A stretch of 64,000 nucleotides of DNA from Mycobacterium sp. Marseille-P9652 (GCF_902652685.1 NZ_CACRUY010000001.1:124001-188000), one strand, 5' to 3'; counted from the stretch's first letter, positions 17,982-27,201 are shown. Translations and numbers: made by a program. The notes: a model not told the origin generated them from the sequence alone.

Positions 17982-19742
17982 TCAGGGGGTGAAGGTGGGC
18001 GGGGTGACGTCGACTCTTCCGGCGATGATACGGCCCATGTTGTCGAGCGCCGGGTTGCCGGTGTCCCAGTAGCTGCTATGGGCGGCTACCGTCGGCAGTC
18101 CGAAGGGCCAGCCCGGTCCGGGCGCTGCTTCAAACGGGATGCCTCCGAACTTCGAGCTCATCGGGTCGGGGCCCAGTGTCATGCCGGTGACCACGCCGAT
18201 GACGTCGTTTTGGGCGCGGGTCGCGAAGACGTGCGCACCGGGATCGAGGTTGAGGTCGCTGGCATGTCCGGCCAGTACCCCGGGGCTGCCCACCGCGACG
18301 ACGTTGTTGGCGTCGAGGTGGCGGCCGCCAAGCGCCGCAGCGCCTACTTCGGTGGAGCCGTAGCTGTGCCCGATGACGGTGTTCAATGAGGGGCCGCCGG
18401 CGAGCGCGTCGTTGTGGGAGGCGCGCAATCCGGCTTGGAAGTCGTCGAGCGCGGCGGCCCCGTTGTAGGCGTAGCTGGTCGACGCCGCGTCGACGAGGCT
18501 CATTGGCCGGTCGTAGCCCATCCACGTCGTCACTGAAACGTCCTGGGGACGGAGGCTCTTGTCGGCAGCGAGCGTGGCCGACAACATGCGCTCGGATTTC
18601 AGGGCGCTGGCATCAAAGCGCGTCAGGTCTTGGCCGGTGCCAGGGACGAAGGTGGCGTCGCGTTTTGCCGTGTCCGGGTTGTTGATGGAGACCGCGGCGT
18701 GGCCCTTGTCGTCGATGACGCCGAGGTACCTCGGAAGCTTGCCAGGCGCCACCTTGTCCGGTGGCGGGCCGAGCGAGTCTTTCACCTTCGAATATCCGTC
18801 GCGGGCACGATTGGCGGCGTCCCATTGCCGTCGCCAGTTCAGGTATTCATTGGTCTTCAGGAAGGGCATCTTCCCGTTGGCCCAATCCGGGTGCTGAGCA
18901 CGTAGGCGGTCGAGGTCGGCGTTGTTGGCGGTCTGCAGTTCGTCGAGATGGATTCTGTTGTAGTGGTCACGGTCGGTGAACGGCATGCCCCCGTGGTTGC
19001 CGATGAAGTGATCGCGGGCGTATTCCGCGTCTTTCTGTTCGGGCGTGAGCGAGTTCCACACTTGCGCAAACCGGTTGGGGTCGTCCGGCAGCTGTGGGGC
19101 TGGCGACAGTGGGCCCTCTTGCGCCCGAATCCCCGCGGGGTCGTATCCGTCACCCTTTAGCGTTCCCAGTGCGGTCTGCAGGGTGTTTGAGTAGCCGTCG
19201 CGGGTGGATTGCAGTTGGCCGAGGGCAGCCTTCGTGTCGCGAATGGCGTCGTCCTCGAGTGAGGTGATGTAGGCGTCGAGGGCATCTCTGTCGGCCGCGC
19301 TCAGGTTTGGGTGCTCGTTTTCGAGCTCGACGGCCTCGGCGATCATGACGTCGAGCCCCTTCAGTTGCGCTTCCAGCGTGCCGATCTGGCCGGCAGCGGT
19401 TCTCTGCGCCGCGGCCAAGGAGGCGGCGATTTCCTCGAGGTCTGCACCAATTCTGGGCAGCTGAACAGACTGATTCCCAAGGGATTTGGTCGCCCGCTGC
19501 ACTTCGGCGGAGTAGTTGATCGGATGATCGCCGTCTTGATGGTTCCAGGCGGCATCGAAGCGGGAGCGGGCTTGAGCGAACGTCGTATCGGCTTCAGCTG
19601 TGGAGCGACCCGCGGCATGAAAAGCGTTCGCCAGGTTGGAAATCTGCAGCGGGCTGCCCGCTTGCAAGGTCCGGTTGATCGCCCAGGGGTCACCGCCTGC
19701 GAAGGCGATCAACGCCGGGATGCTTATGTACTTGAGGTGCAT
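17982..19742 (-). CDS. DUF1023-type alpha/beta hydrolase (Rv2079-like)
   Basis: A 586-residue protein. The N-terminal 200 residues are helical and rich in Ala, Gln and Glu, as in type VII-secretion-associated substrates, then a linker follows, and a C-terminal DUF1023 alpha/beta hydrolase with nucleophile elbow GHSYGS (Ser about residue 460). A later ASTSY-to-AAHSSY stretch probably contains the catalytic His. No classical signal peptide is present. It is followed after 8 bp by the LppJ-like lipoprotein gene. The arrangement resembles Rv2079-lppJ and suggests an exported enzyme with a lipoprotein partner. ATG 19742 is the first start in frame; its ribosome binding site is weak. Confidence 0.75.
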   Translation of the reverse strand: MHLKYISIPALIAFAGGDPWAINRTLQAGSPLQISNLANAFHAAGRSTAEADTTFAQARSRFDAAWNHQDGDHPINYSAEVQRATKSLGNQSVQLPRIGADLEEIAASLAAAQRTAAGQIGTLEAQLKGLDVMIAEAVELENEHPNLSAADRDALDAYITSLEDDAIRDTKAALGQLQSTRDGYSNTLQTALGTLKGDGYDPAGIRAQEGPLSPAPQLPDDPNRFAQVWNSLTPEQKDAEYARDHFIGNHGGMPFTDRDHYNRIHLDELQTANNADLDRLRAQHPDWANGKMPFLKTNEYLNWRRQWDAANRARDGYSKVKDSLGPPPDKVAPGKLPRYLGVIDDKGHAAVSINNPDTAKRDATFVPGTGQDLTRFDASALKSERMLSATLAADKSLRPQDVSVTTWMGYDRPMSLVDAASTSYAYNGAAALDDFQAGLRASHNDALAGGPSLNTVIGHSYGSTEVGAAALGGRHLDANNVVAVGSPGVLAGHASDLNLDPGAHVFATRAQNDVIGVVTGMTLGPDPMSSKFGGIPFEAAPGPGWPFGLPTVAAHSSYWDTGNPALDNMGRIIAGRVDVTPPTFTP

Positions 19743-20174
19743 GGAATCGGCAGGGAGTTTCGATCAAGCCAGGCCCGAGCAGAGTGCCAGAGCTGGCGAC
19801 TGGCCGGACGACACGCTGATACATCTCGTATCGACCGCATCGCCACCCCTTTCGCGCTGGCGACAAGGTTAATGTTTTAAATCCAGTGGTCAATTCACCT
19901 TCCGGGGGACTTGGCCAGCCAATGCGCCCGAGCGGGATCGGCGAGCTCGGGGTGCTCGCGAGGTAGCGGAGGAAAGGGCCTGAGGGCGCTTTCGTTGAAC
20001 ATGTCGGGGTGCTACTTCATACTGGAATCGCTCAAGAGCGGACGGCTGTACGGGTACCTGGCCCGCTGTCCCGGCAACCGCGCATCCACCGCACGGTGCC
20101 CCAGGGGAAGAGCCGGTGCGCGAAGCGTGCAAGTGGTGGACGCCCGAGGGTGGCGTCGCCAGGAATGGCGAAGA
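19743..20174. other. Intergenic region between divergent genes
   Basis: A 432-bp stretch between the divergent DUF1023-type gene and the next rightward gene. Frames crossing it have no family resemblance and no good start sites. It must contain both promoters; an AT-rich spot (aatgttttaaatcc, about 19870) is the only obvious low-GC point. Confidence 0.5.
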
Positions 20175-20780
20175 ATGACTGAGCGAAAACTGAGCGCTAC
20201 CGACGCGGCGCTGCGCGAACGGATCACCGAGTTGTCGGTGCACATTCCGTGCGGAGGGCTACGGGGTCCGCGGCAGCTAAGAAACCCGGCGTATCCGCAC
20301 TTGCCGGTGAGGTGGCAGTCGTGCCAAGACGAGGACGCCCCCGAGAACTGGGAGGGATGCGACGTCTCGCGCGACTACGACCTGTGCATCATCTGCTTCC
20401 GAGCCACGGCTGGCGGCACGTCTCGCTGGTCCTGGCTTGCCTGCGCCGACTGCCGTGCCGTCAACGCAGCACTGGGGTCGAAATGTGGCGCCCTCCCGTT
20501 CGCGCTCGGACGGCACAGCCTGATGAATGGGATCGGCGTCCGCGGCGGTAGTCCGCCCGAAGTCCGGGATGCGCAGATCGCCCGGCTCCTGGCGTTCGCG
20601 CGGGGCGACAACCGCCTGCGGGAGTGGGAGACACGGGAGTACGGGAGGTTGGCCAGCCGGTTCGACCCGCTCGCCGACGTTCCTTTGAAGGTGTGGCAAC
20701 AAGAATGGCCGCCGGGCCGAAGCGCATCTTGGGACGCCTTCTTTCGTCTGACTGGGCTCGAAATCCCTGGCCCCCGCTGA
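20175..20780 (+). CDS. Hypothetical protein with Cys pairs
   Basis: A 201-residue soluble protein starting MTERKLSATDAALRERI. A central part has several Cys: SCQDED, then CDVSRDYDLCIICFRATAGG, then LACADCR, which could bind zinc. It is followed by a helical C-terminal half. No catalytic motif recognised. The frame is open further upstream to 19911, but the upstream sequence looks random, so ATG 20175 is chosen. It is the start of a rightward run of small genes interrupted by a decayed regulator on the other strand. Confidence 0.6.
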   Translation: MTERKLSATDAALRERITELSVHIPCGGLRGPRQLRNPAYPHLPVRWQSCQDEDAPENWEGCDVSRDYDLCIICFRATAGGTSRWSWLACADCRAVNAALGSKCGALPFALGRHSLMNGIGVRGGSPPEVRDAQIARLLAFARGDNRLREWETREYGRLASRFDPLADVPLKVWQQEWPPGRSASWDAFFRLTGLEIPGPR

Positions 20781-20793
20781 TTCGAGCCGATGA

Positions 20794-21043
20794 TTAAGAG
20801 GCGGCGTGGCGGGCCTCGTCCAGGCGTTCCAACACGGCCTCGAGCGTCGTCCCAATGGCCGCGGCGACGTGGCGGAGCTCGATGACATCCAGTCGGCGTT
20901 CGCCGGACTGGTACAGCTGACGAACGATTGAGGTACGTCTAGCCGCTCGGCGACGTCGACCTGGGTGAGTCCAGCGTCCGGCGCAAATAACGCAGCAAAG
21001 CGCAAAGTTGCTGGTATTGCGCGGAATAGGTGGACTTTTCCAC
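20794..21043 (-). pseudogene. Frameshifted XRE-type helix-turn-helix regulator
   Basis: Reading across frames gives a normal small regulator: MEKSTYSAQYQQLCALLRY, then GLTQVDVAERLDVPQSFVS (the helix-turn-helix), then SGERRLDVIELRHVAAAIG and a tail ERLDEARHAAS. Two single-base losses break it, one near 20970 between RYLR and DAGLTQ, and one near 20917 between FVS and Y-Q-SGERR. Start GTG 21043 and stop TAA 20794-20796. The gene cannot make an intact DNA-binding protein unless the sequence has errors. Confidence 0.7.
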
Positions 21044-21139
21044 CTCGTCAGCGGACGGCGCTCCTGCTAACATCCCAATTCTGGATATTCCGGCTATCGC
21101 TCCTCCCGGTCACTGCGACCCGGAAAGAACGAAGGGGCA

Positions 21140-21364
21140 ATGATGCTAAACACCATCGCCGCGTTAACTTTCGCAGTGGCGTCGGTAGGAGCGCCGGTGC
21201 CCCTTGCCCCGCAGGGATGCCCTGCGAATTGGGTGGCCAGACCCTCCTACACCTGGCCGTACCAAATGGGGTGCTATCCACCAGAGCCACCGCCGCCGCC
21301 CAACGGACACTACCCACCGTGCAACAGTGTGGACCCTCGATTTTGCCCGGGATTGTGGAACTGA
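21140..21364 (+). CDS. Small secreted proline-rich protein
   Basis: A 74-residue protein with a short signal peptide (MLNTIAALTFAVASVGAPV). The mature chain has a run of prolines (EPPPPPNG) and four Cys spaced in two pairs. AAGGGG precedes the ATG. It is the first of three consecutive small secreted proteins reading rightward. No family recognised; the paired Cys suggest disulfides outside the cell. Confidence 0.55.
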   Translation: MMLNTIAALTFAVASVGAPVPLAPQGCPANWVARPSYTWPYQMGCYPPEPPPPPNGHYPPCNSVDPRFCPGLWN

Positions 21365-21435
21365 CCCAGAGGCCGTTGCTATTCCTCGAACCGCAAGCGC
21401 ATTCATTTAGCTGCCCCCGAGAAGTAAGGCCAAGA

Positions 21436-21819
21436 ATGAAACTGCTCGTAGCGGCGCTCACCGCCGCAGCTGTGCTACCGGTGGCTGGTTTCTTCGCTCC
21501 CGCAGCAAACGCCGACTGCTACTCGCCCGCGTATCACTGGCGTGAGGTGTGCACCGGGCCTGGGGGTGCACCAGGCCCCGGGCAGACACCGTTCACTGGC
21601 TACCCGGACACACCCGCGCCGATTCACTGCACGTACACCGCGACAGGGCAGGTCGCTGATTGTAGTTCGGGTGGGCCGGCCGATATGCCGCAAAGCCCGA
21701 TCACCGGCGCCCGACCGGTGCCAAATCCGTGCCCCAACGGCATCGACCCGACGCACACCTCACCGAACTGGCAAGACCCGTCGTGGCCCTTCAATCAGTG
21801 CGGACTGCCGAAACGATGA
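21436..21819 (+). CDS. Small secreted Cys/Pro-rich protein
   Basis: A 127-residue protein. The signal peptide is well formed and ends in an ANA-type cleavage site (PAANADC). The mature region has six Cys and many Pro, Gly and Thr, with the last Cys in FNQCGLPKR. ATG 21436 follows AAGG at workable spacing. No membrane anchor or enzyme motif. It lies 71 bp after the previous secreted protein and may share its transcript. Confidence 0.65.
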   Translation: MKLLVAALTAAAVLPVAGFFAPAANADCYSPAYHWREVCTGPGGAPGPGQTPFTGYPDTPAPIHCTYTATGQVADCSSGGPADMPQSPITGARPVPNPCPNGIDPTHTSPNWQDPSWPFNQCGLPKR

Positions 21820-21948
21820 CCGAGATCAATTCAGGTTCGCAGACCAGCCCACGGCTCGACAGTAAGTTCCCATGCGATTCCAGGGCGCCTTTCAACCGTT
21901 GCAATTAGTGGCTCGTGCCGGAGGCTCAGGCCGGAGGGAGGACTAGCG

Positions 21949-22203
21949 ATGGCGAAGAAGCTCCTCGTGGCGGGCCTTGCCGGGATGACGTTCGGGTTAT
22001 CCACACCGTTTGCTATCGGGGTCGCCCAGGCCGGGTGCACAGGTTCACCGGTGACTCATAACTGGAGGTGCGACTGCAACCCTGGGTCCTACTGGGATCC
22101 GGCCATGGGCGGATGTCATGTAACGCAGGATTGGATAGACACCCACCAGCCGAGCGGGCCATGGCCGATCCACACCTGTCAGACGGCGTCCTGCGCCCCG
22201 TAG
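21949..22203 (+). CDS. Small secreted cysteine-rich protein
   Basis: An 84-residue protein with a signal peptide ending in AQAGC and a strong ribosome binding site (GGAGGGAGGA) before ATG 21949. The mature 55 residues contain seven Cys (GC, RCDC, GGC, TCQTASC), with NPGSYWDPAMGGC typical of small mycobacterial secreted proteins of unknown role. Third in the array of secreted proteins. Confidence 0.7.
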   Translation: MAKKLLVAGLAGMTFGLSTPFAIGVAQAGCTGSPVTHNWRCDCNPGSYWDPAMGGCHVTQDWIDTHQPSGPWPIHTCQTASCAP

Positions 22204-22409
22204 TAGGTAACACGGTCATCGCCGCTGCCCTGGCATAACAACGTTTGGCGAGCGGCGTTGCTGCGCGAAGATGAGTCAAACCTCCAGTGTTTGGCTAAGG
22301 ACCAGACCCGGCTATCCGGGAGCAGAGGCCCTTGAGTCTTGCCCCGCCCATAGTTGGAGCGATTGATGACCTTTGTCCCTGGCCCTATTCCCTCTGCGAA
22401 ATTGTCGCC

Positions 22410-23654
22410 ATGATCAGGGTCGCCCTCGATGCACGCCGCCAGCGGGACAATGGAGTTGCCCGCGTGACGCGACTGGTGGCGACGGCTCTCCGCCGATTGC
22501 CAATACGGCTCGTCCTGCTCGGCCCAGTCGATGAACTCCACGGTCAGTACCCCGCGTGCGAGCTCGTACCATACGGTGCTCCGCTCCTCTCGTTGCGAGA
22601 CCTTCACGGTTTGTCACCCCTACTCGACAGCCTCGACGTGGACTGCTTCGTGGCGCCCCAGTTTTACAACTCGCCCTGGACGACCTGTCCCCAAGTGCGC
22701 ATCCTCCACGACACGTTTCCCCTGGAACCTGGAGCCCAGTTGCCCCGCGCGTCGGATGCGGGACGCGCATATGGCATCGATGCTTTGCGTGCTGTAAGTG
22801 CCGCGCTACTGGGCGCCATTCCGCTCGAGGAGGATCGTTGGGCCGAGAGCCTCTACCGCGCTTACTACGAGCTTGCGGTCAAGAACGCAGCGGTGGTTCT
22901 GACGGTATCCGCGACCTCGCGGTCAAGCCTCGAAAGGCACTTTCCGGAGACGGTCGGGAAGATTGATGTGTTGCCGCTGGCACCCGACCCGACCTTGGTC
23001 GGCGCATCGGTCCCCGCGATGACCGATCGTGAGAACGACGTCATCCATGTCAGCAAGTTTGAACCACGCAAGAATCAGCTGACGCTGCTTGAAGCTTGGA
23101 GTTCTCTGGCGGCCACAACAGCGAATTTCCGCGCCTGCATCGTTGGCTCGCCGAGTGCCCTCTTTCACGACTACGGGGTCCAGGTAATTCAGCGAATCGA
23201 GCACGCCCACAGAGACGGTTGGCTGAAGTTTCACCGCTCGATCGATGACCTTCACCTTGGTGAGCTTTACCGAGCGTCGAAGATCTTGTGTGCTCCGTCG
23301 ACGGCGGAGGGGTTCGGGCTCCCAGCTCTCGAAGGCCTCGCGAATGGGTGTGCGGTCATCGCTCAGCCGGGGACCGCCATCGACGAAATCTGTGGAACCG
23401 AGATCGTGCACGCTGCCAATAAAGCAGAGGCGATCGCCGCGCGGGTCGCTGAGCTTCTCACCGACCCGTCCGACCTCCAACAACGGTCGGTATCCGCCGT
23501 TTCTCATGCCTCGACGTTCACGCTCGAGCGAACGGCAGAAGAGCTTATGCGGGCCATTGAGCGAGCTCTCGACGTAGAAATGCCGCGCCCCTCACCGAAG
23601 GGCGCGGCAGCAAATGCTGTTCAGGGCTTTTCTTACGAAGTGAAGAACTCGTAG
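22410..23654 (+). CDS. Glycosyltransferase family 4 (GT-B)
   Basis: A 414-residue glycosyltransferase. The N-terminus MIRVALDARRQRDNGVARV is the GT-B start with a glycine-loop region; the C-terminal domain carries VSKFEPRKNQ and the E-x7-E donor-binding motif in EGFGLPALEGLANG. It would transfer a sugar from a nucleotide-sugar donor; the acceptor is unknown. ATG 22410 is chosen since the sequence upstream to 22332 lacks family features. It is not next to other sugar genes. A phage-receptor masking role would fit a mobile element, but this is a guess. Confidence 0.8.
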   Translation: MIRVALDARRQRDNGVARVTRLVATALRRLPIRLVLLGPVDELHGQYPACELVPYGAPLLSLRDLHGLSPLLDSLDVDCFVAPQFYNSPWTTCPQVRILHDTFPLEPGAQLPRASDAGRAYGIDALRAVSAALLGAIPLEEDRWAESLYRAYYELAVKNAAVVLTVSATSRSSLERHFPETVGKIDVLPLAPDPTLVGASVPAMTDRENDVIHVSKFEPRKNQLTLLEAWSSLAATTANFRACIVGSPSALFHDYGVQVIQRIEHAHRDGWLKFHRSIDDLHLGELYRASKILCAPSTAEGFGLPALEGLANGCAVIAQPGTAIDEICGTEIVHAANKAEAIAARVAELLTDPSDLQQRSVSAVSHASTFTLERTAEELMRAIERALDVEMPRPSPKGAAANAVQGFSYEVKNS

Positions 23655-23770
23655 GTCCGCCATGCCAAGGTTGCGACATTAGCGAGGATGCGAGTGGTCA
23701 CAGCGATCCAGCGAGCGCGGCGGAGCCGTTCTTCTCCTAGATCTTCATCGTGGTCTTGATTCATCGTCAT
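23633..23770 (-). CDS. Possible small protein with one hydrophobic helix
   Basis: A 45-residue frame, MTMNQDHDEDLGEERLRRA followed by a moderately hydrophobic helix ending AWRTYEFFTS. It fills the gap between the glycosyltransferase stop and the next gene, antisense to both ends. Amino-acid order looks natural (acidic head, basic patch, helix), but there is no clear ribosome binding site and its upstream part overlaps the start of the rightward gene. Low confidence. Confidence 0.28.
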   Translation of the reverse strand: MTMNQDHDEDLGEERLRRARWIAVTTRILANVATLAWRTYEFFTS

Positions 23771-23777
23771 AGACACC

Positions 23778-25412
23778 ATGAACCCAAATCGGCGATCCGA
23801 GGTCACGCAAGGAGAGCTTCCGTTGCAGAAACCGGCGTCATCGGTGCGTTCCCCCAATCCCGGGGTGCCCACGAGGCTGATGATCGGGTCGTCCGAAGTC
23901 AAAACGATGCGCCGGTGGCTTTGGGAGCGATTCAACATCTCGGCAAACTTTCGCACGGAACCGCCAGAGTTTGTGCGCCGCGTTTGGAACGCCGATCCAG
24001 TGGCGTGTGCGCACAGTCTGACGGCGACGCTTAGTCGCATGATTCGTGAGGAGAGTTGCGATGCTCGAGTCGCGATCACATGGGCCCGCAGCGCAGCTAT
24101 TGAGGGCCGAAAGGTTTCCCGGGTCACCATCGCTTCCTCCCTTGGCGTACAACCGCGGGACTTGCACCGGCGTCTCGCCGCTCTGGACGACGCCATCGCG
24201 GCGCACGTCTCGGTTCACGGATTCGAGCGCCCTCGACCGATCACTCCACGAGAAAGAGTCATAGCTGGACTGGTCCAGTCCGCCGACGCCCGCGTGTGCG
24301 GTTTGGTCGACGAGGCCGACGGCTTCTACCTTGCGGCGGCCGATCTGGCAGGTCTTCCGGCATACGTCCGGATCCGTCCCATCGGCAGTGATCGTACGAC
24401 GCGCGCGCGTGTGCGAGATCGAGCTCGTCGGACGCTCCCACTCTCGCCCAAGGTGTCACTGGGGAGCACCCGGCGCGACCTCGTGCTTGTCCGGTCCACG
24501 CTCGAGAGCGAGCCGGCACAGGCGGTTGGACAGCTGGAGCACGCATGGCGCATTGGCGAGTTCGCGGCGCTTCCGTTGCTGCTCGATCATGCGCTATCAA
24601 TCGCACCCGACCCCGCCTCCGTCGGCCCCGACCTACGAGGATGGCTCCTCGAAGTTGGGGTGAACATCTACCGAGACGCCGAATCGTTAATGGCACTGAC
24701 CTGGACGTCCACCTGGATCCGAGAGGCAACGGCGGACGACGCACGCGCGAGACGCATCGCGGCGAACGGGCGGAAAACTCGGGCTCACGTGTTGCAACTC
24801 CACGGCTTTCTCGATGCAGCCCGTGACGAGTTGGAAGCCGCGGATGCGGAGTTCTCCGGGGTCGACCGCGAAATCGGTGACTATCAGATCATCAATGCCG
24901 ATCTCCAGATCAGATCAGCCGCCCTGGCTGCCGTCGCCGGCGATATAGCGGTCGCGCGCGAACTGCTCGATGCGATCAACGATGAGGCGCCCGACCAGAT
25001 GCGGCTCGGCGCCCAGCGCTACCGTCTTCACGCCGAGAGCATGGCGATCGCTCGTTCTCGCCAGCGGAGATCCTTTTCTCCGGTCAGAGCCGCGAGGTAC
25101 GAACAGGCGCTAGCCGAAATAGATAATGTGTTGCCGAGCGTCCCTGTCGACCGACAGCTCACCGTCATAGACACGGTGATCGGGGCGGCGTTACGGGTCG
25201 GCGACGTTGGCGCTATCCGTGCAGTCGTTGACCGGGTCGACTGGGCAAAGGCAGCCGCACAGCCCAACATTGAGTTCCGACTCGCGGGCCGTCTCAGACA
25301 GGCCTCGAATTTGCCCTCCCTGGAGGATCTCGGCGACATCCACCTCCGGAGCGAAGATCATCCGCTCCGACAGGCCGGCATGGTGCCACGGGAGTTGAAG
25401 TTCCTTTTGTGA
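23778..25412 (+). CDS. Large hypothetical protein
   Basis: A 544-residue soluble protein of unknown function. Around residues 115-145 RVTIASSLGVQPRDLHRRL resembles a DNA-binding helix-turn-helix. The C-terminal half (about 330-520) is helical with Ala/Leu/Asp-rich segments of repeating character (ARDELEAADAEF, VARELLDAINDE), as in TPR-like scaffolds. The first 40 residues are low complexity, so translation may start later (for example MRRWLWERF, near residue 44). No catalytic motif. It stands alone between the glycosyltransferase and a 490-residue unknown. Confidence 0.55.
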   Translation: MNPNRRSEVTQGELPLQKPASSVRSPNPGVPTRLMIGSSEVKTMRRWLWERFNISANFRTEPPEFVRRVWNADPVACAHSLTATLSRMIREESCDARVAITWARSAAIEGRKVSRVTIASSLGVQPRDLHRRLAALDDAIAAHVSVHGFERPRPITPRERVIAGLVQSADARVCGLVDEADGFYLAAADLAGLPAYVRIRPIGSDRTTRARVRDRARRTLPLSPKVSLGSTRRDLVLVRSTLESEPAQAVGQLEHAWRIGEFAALPLLLDHALSIAPDPASVGPDLRGWLLEVGVNIYRDAESLMALTWTSTWIREATADDARARRIAANGRKTRAHVLQLHGFLDAARDELEAADAEFSGVDREIGDYQIINADLQIRSAALAAVAGDIAVARELLDAINDEAPDQMRLGAQRYRLHAESMAIARSRQRRSFSPVRAARYEQALAEIDNVLPSVPVDRQLTVIDTVIGAALRVGDVGAIRAVVDRVDWAKAAAQPNIEFRLAGRLRQASNLPSLEDLGDIHLRSEDHPLRQAGMVPRELKFLL

Positions 25413-25728
25413 GGCGTCCTCATCGACAGCTCACGGACCTGTCGATCTTGAATGGGGCCCCTGACGTTGGCCGTCGGCGTCGATGAAGAGGGCGGCCGGA
25501 TTTCGCCGTTGCGGAAACGTATCGGGCCCTCGCCCTCGCCCAAGCTACTTGCCGCGACTAGAACCCCCAGCAAGTGGCATGACCTGGCGCTCAGCCGCGG
25601 CCAGGCGATGAAGAAGCTCGGATGCCGCCCGTTCTGTGTTGCCTGTCGGTGTCGCCATTTATCGTTGCCCCGCACGACGGGGGCAGAACAACGCGGCGAT
25701 CGCGCGTCACTAAAGGGGGAGGAATTGC
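25413..25728. other. Intergenic region, nothing recognised
   Basis: A 316-bp stretch. Short frames exist on both strands but read as unlikely protein. The only clear element is the ribosome binding site GGGGAGGAA at 25716-25724 for the next gene. Confidence 0.5.
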
Positions 25729-27201
25729 GTGACTCTTGAGGAGATACAGGCCCTCGGCGGCAAGCCGACCCGCGTTCTGGTCATCCGACCCGGGATCGAG
25801 CCGTCAGGCCGATGGGCCACGATGTACGGCCTGAGCCACGACAAGAAGCACGTCCGCATCAGGTGGGAAACCGGAGCGGGGGACGTTTGGGAAATGCCCA
25901 TAAGCATGCTCGAGCGAATCATCCCCTACGACACCCCGGCGCACATCCCGACGGATGACTACGCTTCGAACAATCCAGCTATCGGCTACGACTCGACGCG
26001 TGAGTTCCGCGATGATGACCGAGGCTACTTGGCCTGGCTCGGGGGAAACCCCGACGGCTACGTGATCAACATCGCGCGTAAGCACAGCGCGACCGCGGCG
26101 CGTATGCACCGTGCCCGTTGCCGGACGATCAGCGGTCAGAACCCACACGGGGGCCCGTGGACCGGACCTTACGTCAAGGTTTGCGCGGAGCAGCTGGCCG
26201 AACTCGAGCAGTGGGCGATCGATCAGGTGGGGCAGCCGATCCCGCCGTGCGGAATCTGCCGTCCGGCTAGCGCCGCCGGACAACACACTTTCCCCAAACA
26301 GGCCGAGCGGGCGGCTCCCCCGCCGGTGCCCGACGGCCGCTGGGAAATCAATGGGCCGCGCCCGGACAGCGCCATCGTCGAGGCCTGGGCCGATGACTAC
26401 ATCCGCTTCGAGCGCCGACCCGCCTGGCAAGAGCAGTTGCGGACCGAGATCCGGAATCGCTGCCGACAGCTCGAACCGTCAGCGGGGCGGGTGTTGCACG
26501 CCACCTTTTTCGGCGACAAACTCCCCAACGCTGACGTCGAGAACCTCCTGCTCTACAACATCGACTCGTTCGCCGTCGCCGGGCGCGACGGAATCCGCTT
26601 CGAGCTCGGCGCCGCCGTGCCGCCTGCTCCTAGCGGGGCCGGCTACCGGGTCTGCTACCGCTACTCGCTCGCGCCGCGGTCGGGCACCTTCGCCGACTGG
26701 CAGCAGGAGCGTACGTTGGCGTCGTTCGACTGGACCGACCTTGGCGCGTTCTCCGGCGGGAAGAAGCTGGCGCAGGTCTGGTTGGCACTCGCCCGCAGCA
26801 ACGTCGAGGTGGCCGCGCCACGCACGCCTGGGAGGCCCTTCACCGTTCGAGTCCGAGTCCGCCCACCAGGTGGGCAAAAGGCGGTGCTCGGCGGATTAAT
26901 GAAGGGGATTCTTGATGGGGTGGTCTGCGCGTTCCAAGCCCACACCGACACGGCGGTCCTGCCGGAGGTCGTTTCGCGGATCGCAGAGGCACTTCAGGCA
27001 GATCCCGCAGAGATCGAGAAGCTATTGCTTGATCGACGCCGAGCCGTGCTCGGCGTCGTGCCGCGGCTGGTCCACCCCTACGGCGAAGGCGTGAAGTGGG
27101 ACCCGGCAGACCACCTCTGCGTCGCGGGCGAGTTGCTCGGCGCTGAACCGGTGGACCGACGCTGGGCGATCAAGGGTGAGGTCGTCGAGCTCTCCCGCTA
27201 G
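25729..27201 (+). CDS. Hypothetical protein, possible nucleic-acid-associated
   Basis: A 490-residue protein starting at GTG 25729, five bases after GGGGAGGAA. Residues about 100-185 form a domain I have seen in proteins near restriction genes: DRGYLAWLGGNPDGYVIN, then MHRARC, KVCAEQ and a closing CGICRP, with a Cys arrangement that may bind metal. The C-terminal half (about 220-490) is a separate globular region with WQQERTLASFDWTD and no recognised motif. It points toward the leftward OGG-fold gene pair. Function unknown; the island context suggests defence. Confidence 0.6.
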   Translation: MTLEEIQALGGKPTRVLVIRPGIEPSGRWATMYGLSHDKKHVRIRWETGAGDVWEMPISMLERIIPYDTPAHIPTDDYASNNPAIGYDSTREFRDDDRGYLAWLGGNPDGYVINIARKHSATAARMHRARCRTISGQNPHGGPWTGPYVKVCAEQLAELEQWAIDQVGQPIPPCGICRPASAAGQHTFPKQAERAAPPPVPDGRWEINGPRPDSAIVEAWADDYIRFERRPAWQEQLRTEIRNRCRQLEPSAGRVLHATFFGDKLPNADVENLLLYNIDSFAVAGRDGIRFELGAAVPPAPSGAGYRVCYRYSLAPRSGTFADWQQERTLASFDWTDLGAFSGGKKLAQVWLALARSNVEVAAPRTPGRPFTVRVRVRPPGGQKAVLGGLMKGILDGVVCAFQAHTDTAVLPEVVSRIAEALQADPAEIEKLLLDRRRAVLGVVPRLVHPYGEGVKWDPADHLCVAGELLGAEPVDRRWAIKGEVVELSR

